In this document: positions 52,233 to 61,567 of the stretch, piece by piece
How the letters are laid out: the number at the start of each line of letters is the position of its first letter
Numbering within the stretch: position 1 is the stretch's first letter
Source of the DNA: Paraoerskovia marina DSM 21750
GTDB taxonomy: Bacteria; Actinomycetota; Actinomycetes; Actinomycetales; Cellulomonadaceae
Direction: 5' to 3'
Assembly: GCF_000701465.1 (NCBI RefSeq)
Contig: NZ_JNIY01000003.1
Coordinates: 496,001-560,000 of the forward strand
Length of the DNA stretch: 64,000 bases
Translations under genes and position numbers: made by a program
The notes under the pieces: model-generated
Databases searched by the model: none
What the model was told of the DNA's origin: nothing
The model's input: only the letters and a program-made list of their open reading frames with translations

Positions 52233-53996
52233 CTAGAGCGAGGCCCCGTGCATCCGCGCGTACGTCCCGCCGGCCGCGACGAGGTCGGCGTGCGTGCCCA
52301 CCTCGACGACACGCCCGTACTCCATCACGACGATGCGGTCCGCACCCTGGACCGTGGTGAGCCGGTGAGCGACGACGAACGTGGTGCGACCGTGCATGAG
52401 CCGGCCGAGGGCCTGCTGCACGAGGCGCTCGGAGGTGTTGTCGAGCGCGGAGGTCGCCTCGTCGAGCACCAGCACCCGGGGGTCGCGGACCAGCGCGCGT
52501 GCGATGGCGAGCCGCTGCCGCTGCCCGCCGGAGAGTCGTCCGCCCCGTTGCCCGATGACGGCGTCGAGCCCGCCCATCTCCTCGACGAAGTCCCAGGCGT
52601 TCGCGTCGACCAGGGCGGCGCGGACGGCGTCGTCGTCGAGGTCGTCGGAGCCGTACGTGACGTTGTCGCGGATCGAGCCCTCGAAGAGCACCGACTCCTG
52701 CGGGACGACGGCGAGGAACTTCCGGTACGAGCGCAGGTCGATGGCCGACATGTCGTGCCCGTCGACGGTCACGCGGCCGTGCTGGGGCTGGAGGAATCCG
52801 ATCACGATGTTCAGCACGGTCGACTTGCCGGACCCGGACGACCCGACCAGCGCGACGGTCTCGCCGGGGCGGGCCACGAGGTCGAGGTGGTCGACGGCGG
52901 GGGCGGCGGTCTCGCCGGGGCCGGCTGCGTCGTCGTAGGTGAACGTGACGTCGTGGAACTCGACCGTCCCGTCCACGTGGTCGAGCGTGGGCTTGCCGGC
53001 GTTCTCCTCGACGTCGTACTCCTCGAGCACCTCGCCCATCGAACGGATCGACTCCAGGCCCTTGGCGATGATCGGTGCGAGGGTCATCAGCTGCGTGACC
53101 GACCCGGTGAGGGTGACGAAGTAGGTCGAGAGCATGACGACGTCGCCGGCGGTGACGTCGAACGTCCCGGTCCACGCCACCCAGGCGGCACCGACGAGGC
53201 ACGCGACGGAGAGGAGCTGCAGGATCACCCACGCGATCGTCCCGAACCGGCCGTTGACGAGGTCGAGCCGAAGGCCTGCCTCACGGACGCGGCCGAGCGT
53301 CGTGTCCATGCGGTTGATCTCGCGGTCCTCGAGGGCGTGGGCGCGCGTGATCGGGATCAGGTGCGCCATCTCGGACACGCGCGCGGACATCGACTCGACC
53401 TCGCCGCGGAACTGGGCGTTGCGTGCCGCCATCCGCTTGCGCATGGCCATGACGAGCCAGGCCGCGAGCGGCACGGTGAGCGCGAAGATCGGCAGGAACT
53501 CCGGCACCTTGAGCCCGGTGAGGACGAGTGCGCCGGCGAGCGTCGTGATCGCCGCCATGCCGGAGTCGAACGTGGTGCGGGAGGCCTCGACCACGTTCTC
53601 GACGTCGCGCACGATCTTGGTCTGCAGCACCCCGGCGCTCGTGCGGCGGTGGTAGCCGATGGACAGCTCCTGGAGCCGGCGCGTCAGCGCCATGCGCAGT
53701 GTGGTCTCGACGCTGCGCACCGCCCGCGAGAGCGTGCGGATGTACAGCAGCGAGAGCGGGTAGTTCTGCAGGACGACGACGGCCATCACGGCCGCGATCA
53801 GCCACAGCTCGGAGAGGGGCCGGTGCTGCACGACGATGTCGATGACGGTGGCCGTCAGCGCGGGGATCAGCCAGACGGGGGAGTGCTTGATCGCGAAGAC
53901 GACCGCGGCCCCGACGAGGCGTGCGCGCTGGGGGCGGTACAGGTGCGCGACCGTGCGCAGGGGGTGCGTGCCGTCATAGGCGTCGAGGGGGTCCAC
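52233..53996 (-). CDS. ABC exporter, fused membrane and ATP-binding domains
   Basis: A 587-residue half-transporter: six membrane segments (about 25-320), then an ATPase domain with Walker A VGSSGSGKST (about 385-394), signature LSGGQRQR, Walker B VLVLDEATSALD and H-loop VAHRLT. Such MsbA/lipid-drug exporters act as homodimers or with a partner; no partner gene is adjacent, so a homodimer is likely. ATG at 53996. Confidence 0.93.
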   Translation of the reverse strand: MDPLDAYDGTHPLRTVAHLYRPQRARLVGAAVVFAIKHSPVWLIPALTATVIDIVVQHRPLSELWLIAAVMAVVVLQNYPLSLLYIRTLSRAVRSVETTLRMALTRRLQELSIGYHRRTSAGVLQTKIVRDVENVVEASRTTFDSGMAAITTLAGALVLTGLKVPEFLPIFALTVPLAAWLVMAMRKRMAARNAQFRGEVESMSARVSEMAHLIPITRAHALEDREINRMDTTLGRVREAGLRLDLVNGRFGTIAWVILQLLSVACLVGAAWVAWTGTFDVTAGDVVMLSTYFVTLTGSVTQLMTLAPIIAKGLESIRSMGEVLEEYDVEENAGKPTLDHVDGTVEFHDVTFTYDDAAGPGETAAPAVDHLDLVARPGETVALVGSSGSGKSTVLNIVIGFLQPQHGRVTVDGHDMSAIDLRSYRKFLAVVPQESVLFEGSIRDNVTYGSDDLDDDAVRAALVDANAWDFVEEMGGLDAVIGQRGGRLSGGQRQRLAIARALVRDPRVLVLDEATSALDNTSERLVQQALGRLMHGRTTFVVAHRLTTVQGADRIVVMEYGRVVEVGTHADLVAAGGTYARMHGASL

Positions 53997-54095
53997 GGAT
54001 CCATCCTGCCGGGGTTTGCGCCGCGGGTCGAATCGATTCGTGTCAGCGTTGACGTGAGCAGGTCCGTCCGACGTCGGAGAAGGTCGCCCGGGAGG

Positions 54096-54731
54096 CTAGA
54101 AGCGCGGCCCGTCCTCGTCGTGGAGGAGGTTCCGCAGCGGCCGCATCACGACGTCCACGCGCTCGACCAGGTCGGTCGGTCCGGTGACGAGCAGCGCCCG
54201 TTCGCCGACCTGCACGTACTGCGCGGTGATGCCGCGCGTCGTGATCCGCGCACCGGGTCCCACGCCGTCGACGACCGCGGGCGACGTGTCGATCCCCGCC
54301 CGCTCGACGTCGTCGAGCACGGCCCTCATCGCGCTGCGGTAGTCCTGGTACGCGTCCGCGAAGTCGTCGGAGCCGGCCGTGCCGCCGGGCTCTGTCGGCG
54401 GACGCACGTCGGTGTGCAGCGGCGCCGCGATCGCCGTCGTCAGAGCGGCGCGCAGGAGGTCCGGCAGCACCTCGTCGGTGACGGGGTGGCGCAGCGTCTC
54501 GACGCCGAACGGCTCCGCCTCGAAGGTCTCGTACCCGCGGCAGAACCGTTCCGCGGCAGGGTCGATCTCGTCGTCGGTCGAGTCGTCGACGACCGCGAGC
54601 GACTCCTCGCGCAGGTCCATCCCCCACAGGAGCGGGTCGGCGACCTCGCCCACCAGGCCGCTCATCTGGGCGAACCGCTCGGCGACCTGCTCCCAGGGCT
54701 CGCCGGTCTCGTTGGTCTCGCCGTCGTCCAT
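54096..54731 (-). CDS. Acidic protein of unknown function
   Basis: A 211-residue acidic, soluble protein with no signal peptide or membrane segment, and no family I recognise. The C-terminal part reads like a compact alpha/beta domain (GARITTRGITAQYVQVGERALLVTGPTDLVERVDVV, about 165-195). I chose the ATG at 54731, six bases after GGAG; a TTG further upstream (54743) is in frame. Codon use matches the neighbours, so it is probably a real gene. Confidence 0.65.
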   Translation of the reverse strand: MDDGETNETGEPWEQVAERFAQMSGLVGEVADPLLWGMDLREESLAVVDDSTDDEIDPAAERFCRGYETFEAEPFGVETLRHPVTDEVLPDLLRAALTTAIAAPLHTDVRPPTEPGGTAGSDDFADAYQDYRSAMRAVLDDVERAGIDTSPAVVDGVGPGARITTRGITAQYVQVGERALLVTGPTDLVERVDVVMRPLRNLLHDEDGPRF

Positions 54732-54864
54732 CGCGTTCTCCAACCGGTCGCCGTGGTACTCCGAGACTGCCCCCGTGCGCTCGCGAGGTCAACGGCAACC
54801 GCGCGTGTCGGCGCCGCGACGCCCGAAGCTGTTCTCTCTATCTGACGCAGATGGCTGATGTGTC

Positions 54865-55680
54865 ATGATGGGTGGCGTGGCGACGAAACCCGCACGACGG
54901 CGCACAGCCGGGTGGATCCCGGACCAGCACGGGGCCTGGGCGATGCTCGCCGTACCCCTGGTCGTCGGGGTCGTGCTCTCCGGGTTCGCGTGGACGCACC
55001 TGCTCCTCGCGCTGACCTGGTTCCTCGGGTACTTCGCGTTCTTCGCGATCGGTCGCTGGGTCAAGTCGCACCTCAAGACACGATTCCTGCATCCCGCGCG
55101 TGCCTACACCCTGGCCGTGCTGCCCCTGGGTGTTGCCCTCGTCGCGCTCGTGCCCGCACTCGCCTGGTGGGTTCCCGTCTACCTCCCGCTCGTCGCGGTC
55201 AGCCTCTGGTGCTCCTACCGCCGCAAGGACCGCTCGGTCCTGAACGACGGCGTGACCATCCTCGCGGCCTGCCTCATGATCCCGGTCTCGTTCGTCGTCG
55301 CGGACGTGGGGCGCGTCGCCGAACCGCCGTACCTCCTCGGCGCCGGGCAGGTCTGGGCGATCTTCGCCGTCGTGCTCGCCTACTTCCTCGGGACCGTCCC
55401 GTACGTCAAGAGCATGATCCGACGGCGCGGGGAGCCTGCCTACCGCCGCGCCTCGGTCCTCTTCCACGTCGGCGTCGGCGTGCTCGCCTGCACCGCCCTG
55501 GCGCTTGCCGGCCTCGCGGTGTGGCCGGCCGCCGTCGTGCTCCTCGTCGCCGCGGTGCGGGCCGACGTCGTCCCCCGGTTCACGACGGCGAGCCCCCCGC
55601 AGCTGGGCGTCGGCGAGCTCGCGATGAGCCTGGCCGTGACCGTCGTCGCGATCTGGCTGCCCGCCGCACCGATGCTCTGA
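54865..55680 (+). CDS. YwiC-like family membrane protein
   Basis: A 271-residue membrane protein with about eight hydrophobic segments. The WIPDQHGAWAML motif at residues 17-28 is the hallmark of the YwiC-like family, named from the Bacillus gene near the nitrate respiration genes. Function unknown. In-frame starts at 54865 and 54868 (ATG) and 54877 (GTG) are all possible. Confidence 0.85.
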   Translation: MMGGVATKPARRRTAGWIPDQHGAWAMLAVPLVVGVVLSGFAWTHLLLALTWFLGYFAFFAIGRWVKSHLKTRFLHPARAYTLAVLPLGVALVALVPALAWWVPVYLPLVAVSLWCSYRRKDRSVLNDGVTILAACLMIPVSFVVADVGRVAEPPYLLGAGQVWAIFAVVLAYFLGTVPYVKSMIRRRGEPAYRRASVLFHVGVGVLACTALALAGLAVWPAAVVLLVAAVRADVVPRFTTASPPQLGVGELAMSLAVTVVAIWLPAAPML

Positions 55681-55700
55681 ACGGCCGCCGCGACGTCGGA

Positions 55701-55733
55701 TCGGTATGCCGCTGGCGAACATCGGCATACCGA
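55701..55733. promoter_or_regulatory. Inverted repeat between the YwiC-like gene and clpC
   Basis: Perfect 11-base arms (TCGGTATGCCG at 55701-55711 and its complement at 55723-55733) flank an 11-base centre, 20 bases after the YwiC-like stop. It may be a terminator, or an operator for clpC. Further on, TATACA at 55757-55762 could be a -10 element, and TCAGGCCTGA (55773-55782) is a second perfect palindrome 38 bases before the clpC ATG. Confidence 0.55.
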
Positions 55734-55820
55734 GGGGGTGCGGGCCGTTGTGCCCCTATACAGTCGTTGCGGTCAGGCCTGATCAGCACTCAGGTGTAAG
55801 CCGCTCGTGAGGGAGCAGCC

Positions 55821-58388
55821 ATGTTCGAGAGATTCACGGACCGAGCCCGTCGGGTCGTCGTCCTCGCCCAAGAAGAGGCGCGGATGCTGAACCACAACTA
55901 CATCGGCACGGAGCACATTCTGCTCGGCCTGATCCACGAGGGAGAGGGAGTCGCCGCCAAGGCGCTCGAGTCCCTCGACATCTCGCTCGACGGCGTGCGC
56001 TCGCAGGTCACCGAGATCATCGGCGAGGGACAGCAGGCCCCCAGCGGCCACATCCCGTTCACGCCGCGCGCCAAGAAGGTGCTGGAGCTCTCGCTGCGCG
56101 AGGCCCTGCAGCTCGGCCACAACTACATCGGCACCGAGCACATCCTGCTCGGCCTCATCCGTGAGGGCGAGGGTGTCGCCGCGCAGGTGCTGACCAAGAT
56201 GGGCGCCGACCTGAACAAGGTCCGCCAGCAGGTCATCCAGCTGCTCTCGGGCTACCAGGGCAAGGAGCCTGCCGTCGCCGCAGGCGGCCCGCAGGAGGGG
56301 CAGCCCTCCGGGTCCGCGGTGCTCGACCAGTTCGGCCGCAACCTCACCCAGGCCGCGCGCGAGTCGAAGCTCGACCCCGTCGTCGGTCGCTCGCTCGAGA
56401 TCGAGCGCGTCATGCAGGTCCTGTCGCGCCGCACCAAGAACAACCCCGTCCTCATCGGCGAGCCCGGCGTCGGCAAGACCGCCGTCGTCGAGGGCCTCGC
56501 CCAGGACATCGTCCGCGGCGACGTCCCGGAGACGCTGAAGGACAAGCAGCTCTACACGCTCGACCTCGGCTCGCTCGTCGCCGGGTCCCGCTACCGCGGT
56601 GACTTCGAGGAGCGCCTCAAGAAGGTCCTCAAGGAGATCCGCACCCGCGGCGACATCATCCTGTTCATCGACGAGATCCACACCCTCGTCGGAGCAGGGG
56701 CCGCCGAGGGCGCGATCGACGCTGCGTCGATCCTCAAGCCGATGCTCGCCCGCGGTGAGCTCCAGACGATCGGTGCGACCACCCTCGAGGAGTACCGCAA
56801 GCACATCGAGAAGGACGCCGCGCTCGAGCGCCGCTTCCAGCCGATCCAGGTCAACGAGCCGACGCTGCCGCACACCATTGAGATCCTCAAGGGTCTGCGC
56901 GACCGCTACGAGGCGCACCACCGTGTCTCGATCACCGACGCGGCGCTCGTGGCCGCCGCGACGCTCGCCGACCGGTACATCAACGACCGGTTCCTGCCCG
57001 ACAAGGCGATCGACCTCGTCGACGAGGCGGGCGCGCGTCTGCGCATCCGTCGCATGACGGCGCCGCCGGAGCTCAAGGAGCTCGACGACCGCATCGCCGA
57101 CGCGCGTCGTGACAAGGAGTCCGCGATCGACGAGCAGGACTTCGAGCGTGCCGCGGGCCTCCGCGACACCGAGAAGCAGCTGACCGCGGAGCGTGCCGAC
57201 AAGGAGAAGGCCTGGAAGGCCGGCGACCTCGACACGATCTCCGAGGTCGACGAAGAGCTCATCGCCGAGGTGCTCGCGATGTCGACCGGCATCCCGGTCG
57301 TCAAGCTCACCGAGGAGGAGTCCTCGCGCCTGCTCCACATGGAGGACGAGCTGCACAAGCGCGTCGTCGGGCAGGAGGCCGCCATCAAGGGGCTCTCGCA
57401 GGCGATCCGCCGTACCCGCGCGGGCCTGAAGGACCCGAAGCGTCCGGGTGGGTCGTTCATCTTCGCCGGCCCGACCGGCGTCGGGAAGACGGAGCTCGCG
57501 AAGGCCCTCGCCGAGTTCCTCTTCGACGACGAGGACGCTCTCATCCAGCTCGACATGTCCGAGTTCTCGGAGAAGCACACGGTCTCGCGGCTCTTCGGCT
57601 CGCCCCCCGGCTACGTCGGCTACGACGAGGGTGGCCAGCTCACCGAGAAGGTGCGCCGCCGTCCGTTCTCCGTGGTCCTCTTCGACGAGGTGGAGAAGGC
57701 GCACGCCGACATCTTCAACTCGCTGCTGCAGATCCTCGAGGACGGTCGACTCACCGACTCCCAGGGCCGTGTCGTCGACTTCAAGAACACGGTCATCATC
57801 ATGACGACCAACCTCGGCACGCGGGACATCGCCAAGGGCGTCCAGACCGGCTTCAACGCCGGCGGCGACCTCTCGACGTCCTACGACCGGATGAAGTCGA
57901 AGGTGAACGAGGAGCTCAAGCAGCACTTCCGCCCCGAGTTCCTCAACCGTGTCGACGACGTGGTGGTCTTCCCGCAGCTCACGCAGCCCGAGATCGTCGA
58001 GATCGTCGACCTGATGGTCGCCAAGCTCGACAAGCGTCTGCAGGACAAGGACATGGGCATCGAGCTCACGCCCGCCGCCAAGACGCTGCTCGCCGAGAAG
58101 GGCTATGACCCGGTGCTCGGTGCCCGACCGCTGCGTCGTGCGCTCCAGCGGGACATCGAGGACGTGCTGTCCGAGAAGATCCTGTTCTCGGAGCTCAAGG
58201 CCGGCGAGGTCGTGATCGTCGACGCCGAGGGCGAGGGTCTGCTCGGAGAGTTCACCTTCCGCGGCATCCCGAAGTCCGACCACGAGTCCGGCCCGATCTC
58301 GGTCGGCGCGGCCGCCGCCCTCGATGCCCCCACGGGCGTGTCGACGAGCGACCTGCCGCCGACCGGCGAGATGGAAGCCGGCGCCTGA
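55821..58388 (+). CDS. clpC: ATP-dependent Clp protease ATPase subunit ClpC
   Basis: Unfolds proteins and feeds them to ClpP. The 855 residues have the double Clp N domain (about 1-145), first AAA+ domain with GEPGVGKT (about 213-220), the UVR/M-domain (about 420-465; [17 protein letters not shown]), second AAA+ domain with GPTGVGKT (about 551-558) and the C-terminal D2-small domain. Start ATG at 55821 after GAGGGAGC. Own promoter region upstream and a strong terminator after it suggest a single-gene transcript. Confidence 0.97.
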   Translation: MFERFTDRARRVVVLAQEEARMLNHNYIGTEHILLGLIHEGEGVAAKALESLDISLDGVRSQVTEIIGEGQQAPSGHIPFTPRAKKVLELSLREALQLGHNYIGTEHILLGLIREGEGVAAQVLTKMGADLNKVRQQVIQLLSGYQGKEPAVAAGGPQEGQPSGSAVLDQFGRNLTQAARESKLDPVVGRSLEIERVMQVLSRRTKNNPVLIGEPGVGKTAVVEGLAQDIVRGDVPETLKDKQLYTLDLGSLVAGSRYRGDFEERLKKVLKEIRTRGDIILFIDEIHTLVGAGAAEGAIDAASILKPMLARGELQTIGATTLEEYRKHIEKDAALERRFQPIQVNEPTLPHTIEILKGLRDRYEAHHRVSITDAALVAAATLADRYINDRFLPDKAIDLVDEAGARLRIRRMTAPPELKELDDRIADARRDKESAIDEQDFERAAGLRDTEKQLTAERADKEKAWKAGDLDTISEVDEELIAEVLAMSTGIPVVKLTEEESSRLLHMEDELHKRVVGQEAAIKGLSQAIRRTRAGLKDPKRPGGSFIFAGPTGVGKTELAKALAEFLFDDEDALIQLDMSEFSEKHTVSRLFGSPPGYVGYDEGGQLTEKVRRRPFSVVLFDEVEKAHADIFNSLLQILEDGRLTDSQGRVVDFKNTVIIMTTNLGTRDIAKGVQTGFNAGGDLSTSYDRMKSKVNEELKQHFRPEFLNRVDDVVVFPQLTQPEIVEIVDLMVAKLDKRLQDKDMGIELTPAAKTLLAEKGYDPVLGARPLRRALQRDIEDVLSEKILFSELKAGEVVIVDAEGEGLLGEFTFRGIPKSDHESGPISVGAAAALDAPTGVSTSDLPPTGEMEAGA

Positions 58389-58422
58389 CCGGTCCCGCAC
58401 GACCCGGCGCCCTCGGGCGCCC

Positions 58423-58470
58423 ACGACGACGGCCCCGTTCCTCCTCACGGAGGGGCGGGGCCGTCGTCGT
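58423..58470 (+). terminator. Terminator of clpC
   Basis: Perfect 15-base arms (ACGACGACGGCCCCG at 58423-58437, complement at 58456-58470). The loop region contains a further short CCTCC/GGAGG pairing, so the whole structure is one long hairpin. It starts 35 bases after the clpC stop. Confidence 0.8.
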
Positions 58471-58655
58471 CCGTGAGCGGAGTCGTCGGCCGCTCGCGGG
58501 AGATCGCGGTGCCGTCGGTCATCGGGTGCGGCTGCGGTCCGCCACCGGGGTGCGGCCACCGTCCGTCAGCGGCCTGCGGTCCGCCACCGGGTGCGGCCGC
58601 GCTTCGCCTCCCCGGTGTCGAGCGGCTGCGGTGCGTCTGTCGTGCGTCTGCTGCT

Positions 58656-58716
58656 GCCGAGGGGCACGTTCTGGTCGTCTCGGCAGCGTCGTGACGACCC
58701 GAACGTGCCCCTCGGC
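58656..58716. repeat. Long palindromic hairpin element PE1
   Basis: 24-base arms (58656-58679 and 58693-58716) match at 23 of 24 positions around a 13-base loop. The left arm begins GCCGAGGGGCACGTTCTGG. A close relative, PE2, lies at 59776-59840 on the other side of the DUF559 gene. Confidence 0.85.
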
Positions 58717-58777
58717 GCTGCTGGGCGCTGCTGGGCGTTGCTCGGTGCCGGTTCGTGCTGCTCGGTGCGGGTCACGG

Positions 58778-59662
58778 TCACGGTCGCGGTGCGGCCGTCG
58801 CGAGCGCCGAGCGCACCATCGCGACCACCCGGTCGGGGTGCCGGAGCTGATGCCGGTCGACGACGAGCACGGTCCACCCCGCGAGCCTGAGCCGGTTGAG
58901 CCGGTCGCGGTCGCGCCGGATCCGCTCCGGGGTGTCGTGGTGCGCCCCGTCGTACTCGACGGCCACCCGGAGCTCGGGCCAGCCGAGATCGACACGTGCG
59001 ACGAACGATCCGCGGTGGGTGACGGCGACCTGCGTCTGCGGACGGGGAAGCCCGGCGAGCACCAGGAGCACGCGCAGGCGCGACTCCCGGGGCGACTCTG
59101 ACCCGGGGTCGACGAGGTCGAGGGCCTGACGCAGCATCCGGATTCCTCGCGCGCCGGGACGGGTCGCAGCCAGCGCCCGGGTCGCAGAGACAGCTGCGGG
59201 CTCGACGCGCGCCAACATGTCGAGAGCGGCGACGGCACGAGAGACCGGGAGGAGACGTCCGACGTCGAAGGCCGTCCGGGCTGGTGACGTCGTGCGGCCG
59301 AACGCCGTCCGGACGATCTCCCTCGGCGCGAGCGACGCCCGGCTGACCTCGATCTCCGCGCGTCGGCGGACCCGTCTCGCCAGGGTCATCTGCGCCGGAG
59401 ACGAGACCTCGGCGAGGTCGATGCCGTGTGCCCAGAGCGCGCTGAGCCCGGAGACGACCGCGTCCTCGCCGAGTGCGGCACGCGCGGCGCGGATCCGCGT
59501 GCCGTGGTCGAGCGGACTGCCGGCCTCGACGTAGATCCCGCGCGTCAGCGTCGTGAAGGCAGGGCCGCGCAGGTGTCCGGGCGTCGCGTGGTCGAGCGCG
59601 TCGCGTCGACTTCTGGGATGCAACCGCAGTGCGTGCGGGACCGGGCGCGGTGGGTGAGCCAT
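58778..59662 (-). CDS. DUF559 nuclease-fold protein with N-terminal AbiEi-like region
   Basis: A 294-residue protein. The N-terminal part (about 30-75: LRGPAFTTLTRGIYVEAG, GEDAVVSGLSALWAHG) resembles the AbiEi antitoxin-type winged domain common in such actinobacterial proteins. The C-terminal part (about 200-285) is DUF559, related to the very-short-patch-repair and restriction endonuclease fold, with ARVDLGWPELRVAVEYDG carrying the Asp...Glu-x-Asp-type acidic set, and a later VLVVDRHQL. DNA cleavage is plausible but unproven. It is bracketed by the two PE hairpins. Confidence 0.8.
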   Translation of the reverse strand: MAHPPRPVPHALRLHPRSRRDALDHATPGHLRGPAFTTLTRGIYVEAGSPLDHGTRIRAARAALGEDAVVSGLSALWAHGIDLAEVSSPAQMTLARRVRRRAEIEVSRASLAPREIVRTAFGRTTSPARTAFDVGRLLPVSRAVAALDMLARVEPAAVSATRALAATRPGARGIRMLRQALDLVDPGSESPRESRLRVLLVLAGLPRPQTQVAVTHRGSFVARVDLGWPELRVAVEYDGAHHDTPERIRRDRDRLNRLRLAGWTVLVVDRHQLRHPDRVVAMVRSALATAAPRP

Positions 59663-59775
59663 CGCACCAGGGTCGCGGGGTTCCCCGCCAGCCGACGGGC
59701 ATGGAGTCGATCTGTGGACGGCGGGCTCCGATTTGCAGCGTGGACCCGGGCCTGTGGACGGCGCGGTCCGCAGTG

Positions 59776-59840
59776 CTGCCGAGTGGCACGTTGTTGTCGC
59801 GATGGATCCGCTGAAGCGACCAGAACGTGCCGCTCGGCAG
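59776..59840. repeat. Long palindromic hairpin element PE2
   Basis: 25-base arms (59776-59800 and 59816-59840) match at 22 of 25 positions around a 15-base loop. The left arm begins CTGCCGAGTGGCACGTT, clearly the same family as PE1. It ends 13 bases before the stop codon of the kinase gene. Confidence 0.85.
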
Positions 59841-59852
59841 GCAGCGGCGACG

Positions 59853-60653
59853 CTAGGCAGACAGGAGCGCGCGGAGGTCAGCCTCGGCCCGCGTCGGAGT
59901 GCACGGCCGGCAGCCCAGCGCGGTCCACTCGCGCACGAGACGCGGTTCGTCGCGCATCAGGCCCCAGCCGCGGCGCACCAGCGTCAACGGTGGCTTGCGG
60001 CGCTCGCCGAGGTCCCGCAAGAGGCGGAACCAGGCGGTGACGACGGCGGGTCGGGCCAGGCAGATCGCATCCGCCAGCACGTCCTCGGAGCGCAGACGGT
60101 CGACGATGTGCGCAGCGAAGATCCCCTCTGCGAGCACGAGCGGCGCCTCGCTGACGTCCAACCGGGTCGTCCCGGTACGGCGCGAGCTCGGGATGTCGTA
60201 GATCGGAATGTCGGCCTCGCCTGTTGTGCACAGTTCGACGAGCGCCGCCACGGCCGCGTCGGCGTCCCAGCTCTGCGGGTCGTCCCAGTCGACGATCCCG
60301 AACCGCTTCGGCATGTCCGGATGGTCCTGGTCCCGGTAAAACTCGTCGAGCTCCATGACGGGGATGCCGAGGCGACGCGTCAGAGACGTCTTGCCCGACC
60401 CGGAGGCGCCCGTCATCAGGACGACGCGTGCACGAGGACGGCGGACGTGCTCGGGGAGGTCGAAGAGCGTCTCGACGGGCTCGACGGGCGTCTCGACGGG
60501 CTCGACGGGCGCGCTGGTCGAGCTTGTCGAGACCTGGCGTGGCGCCTCGACGGGCGTCTCGACGGGCTCGACGGGCGCGCTGGTCGAGCTTGTCGAGACC
60601 TTGCGTGGCGTCTCGACGGGCGTCTCGTCGGGACCGGTCGGTGTGGTCGACAT
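59853..60653 (-). CDS. Uridine-kinase-like P-loop kinase with repeat-derived N-terminus
   Basis: A 266-residue protein. The kinase core begins around residue 73, with P-loop GASGSGKT at 82-89, ELDEFYRDQDHPD, WDDPQSWD and an LAEGIFAAH Walker-B-like strand, all typical of uridine/phosphoribulokinase family enzymes. Residues 1-62 are unlike the family: two 22-residue units starting VSTSSTSAPVEPVETPVE occupy 19-40 and 41-62. They are encoded by sequence akin to the intergenic palindromic repeats at 51.6 kb. The ATG at 60653 may therefore be a late extension of an older start; no good internal ATG lies between the repeats and the core. Confidence 0.82.
   Translation of the reverse strand: MSTTPTGPDETPVETPRKVSTSSTSAPVEPVETPVEAPRQVSTSSTSAPVEPVETPVEPVETLFDLPEHVRRPRARVVLMTGASGSGKTSLTRRLGIPVMELDEFYRDQDHPDMPKRFGIVDWDDPQSWDADAAVAALVELCTTGEADIPIYDIPSSRRTGTTRLDVSEAPLVLAEGIFAAHIVDRLRSEDVLADAICLARPAVVTAWFRLLRDLGERRKPPLTLVRRGWGLMRDEPRLVREWTALGCRPCTPTRAEADLRALLSA
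60468..60599 (-). repeat. 66-base tandem repeat inside the kinase gene
   Basis: Two units of 66 bases (60534-60599 and 60468-60533) each contain GGTCGAGCTTGTCGAGACC on the plus strand (60582-60600 and 60516-60534) and GTCGAGCCCGTCGAGACG-type sequence on the minus strand. Both parts match the family seen at 51566-51817. The length is a multiple of three, so the reading frame is kept. Confidence 0.85.
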
Positions 60654-60661
60654 CGCGCGGC

Positions 60662-61435
60662 CTACCGAAAGCGCTGGACCGCGCGCGGCGCGGCCTCGGC
60701 CAGGTCTCGCACGGCCGGGTGCTCGGGTGCGGCGAGGATGTCGCGCATCGACCCTGACGCGACGAACGTCCCGTCGGCCAGGACGTGCACGGTGGGGCAG
60801 AGACGCTCGACGAGCTCGAGGTCGTGGGTCGCGAGGAGCACGGCGATCCCGTCGTCCTCGACCACGGAGCTGAGCAGACGTGCGATCTCGCCGCGCATCG
60901 CCGGGTCGACCGCCGAGAGGGGTTCGTCGAGCACGAGGATCTCCGGGCGGGTGGCCAGCGCGAGCGCGAGGGCGAGCCGTTGCTGCTCGCCGCCGGAGAG
61001 CGTCGCGATGGGCCGGGAGTCGTGCTGGGGCCCGAGCAGGACGAGGTCCATGAGGTCCTCGACGGTCGCGGAGCTGGAGCGGCCGGTCCGCCGCGCCGTG
61101 GCCAGCGCACGCGTGAGCTCGCGGGACGCGGTGGAGCGCCGGTCGGCCACCGGGATGCCGTTCTGGGAGACGCGGCGGACCGCGGCGCCGAACTGCTTCT
61201 TCCTGCTCCCGCGCAGGCGGTGCACGGTGGATCCGCCCCACGTGACCGTCCCGCCGCGGGGCTTCGTGAGTCCGAGCATCGCGAAGAGGAGGCTCGACTT
61301 CCCGGACCCCATCGGCCCGATCAGCCCGACGGGTGACTGCCCGGGGGTGAGGTCGAGCGAGACACCGCGGACGACGTCGGACGACTCACCGGCCCACAGG
61401 TCGCGGGCGCTGAGCGTGGTCTGGGGGTGGGGCAT
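60662..61435 (-). CDS. Orphan ABC transporter ATP-binding protein
   Basis: A 257-residue ATPase: Walker A GPMGSGKSS, signature LSGGEQQR, Walker B ILVLDEPLSAVD, H-loop ATHD. No permease is beside it; the next gene on the strand is the kinase, eight bases away. The layout could be a remnant of an ECF-type or nucleobase/vitamin uptake unit, or the ATPase may serve permeases elsewhere. Confidence 0.88.
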   Translation of the reverse strand: MPHPQTTLSARDLWAGESSDVVRGVSLDLTPGQSPVGLIGPMGSGKSSLLFAMLGLTKPRGGTVTWGGSTVHRLRGSRKKQFGAAVRRVSQNGIPVADRRSTASRELTRALATARRTGRSSSATVEDLMDLVLLGPQHDSRPIATLSGGEQQRLALALALATRPEILVLDEPLSAVDPAMRGEIARLLSSVVEDDGIAVLLATHDLELVERLCPTVHVLADGTFVASGSMRDILAAPEHPAVRDLAEAAPRAVQRFR

Positions 61436-61567
61436 GCGGCGTCTTCCCTCGGGGTCGGTGCAAGCGGTAGGTCAAACGGTACCCAGGAATCCTGAGAGGT
61501 GGTCGCCGGTCGCTCGCGGACGTGAGCAGCACGGCGCCGGACGTCGGTGCTCGCGTACCGTGCGGGC

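Larger units (their letters stand above)
58389..58777. other. 389-base intergenic region with terminator and repeats
   Basis: Holds the clpC terminator, then two direct copies of GCGGTCCGCCACCGG-type sequence (58534-58557 and 58576-58598, continuing GTGCGGCC), then the long hairpin at 58656-58716, then G/C-rich short repeats (GCTGCTGGGCG). No gene is credible here. Confidence 0.6.
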
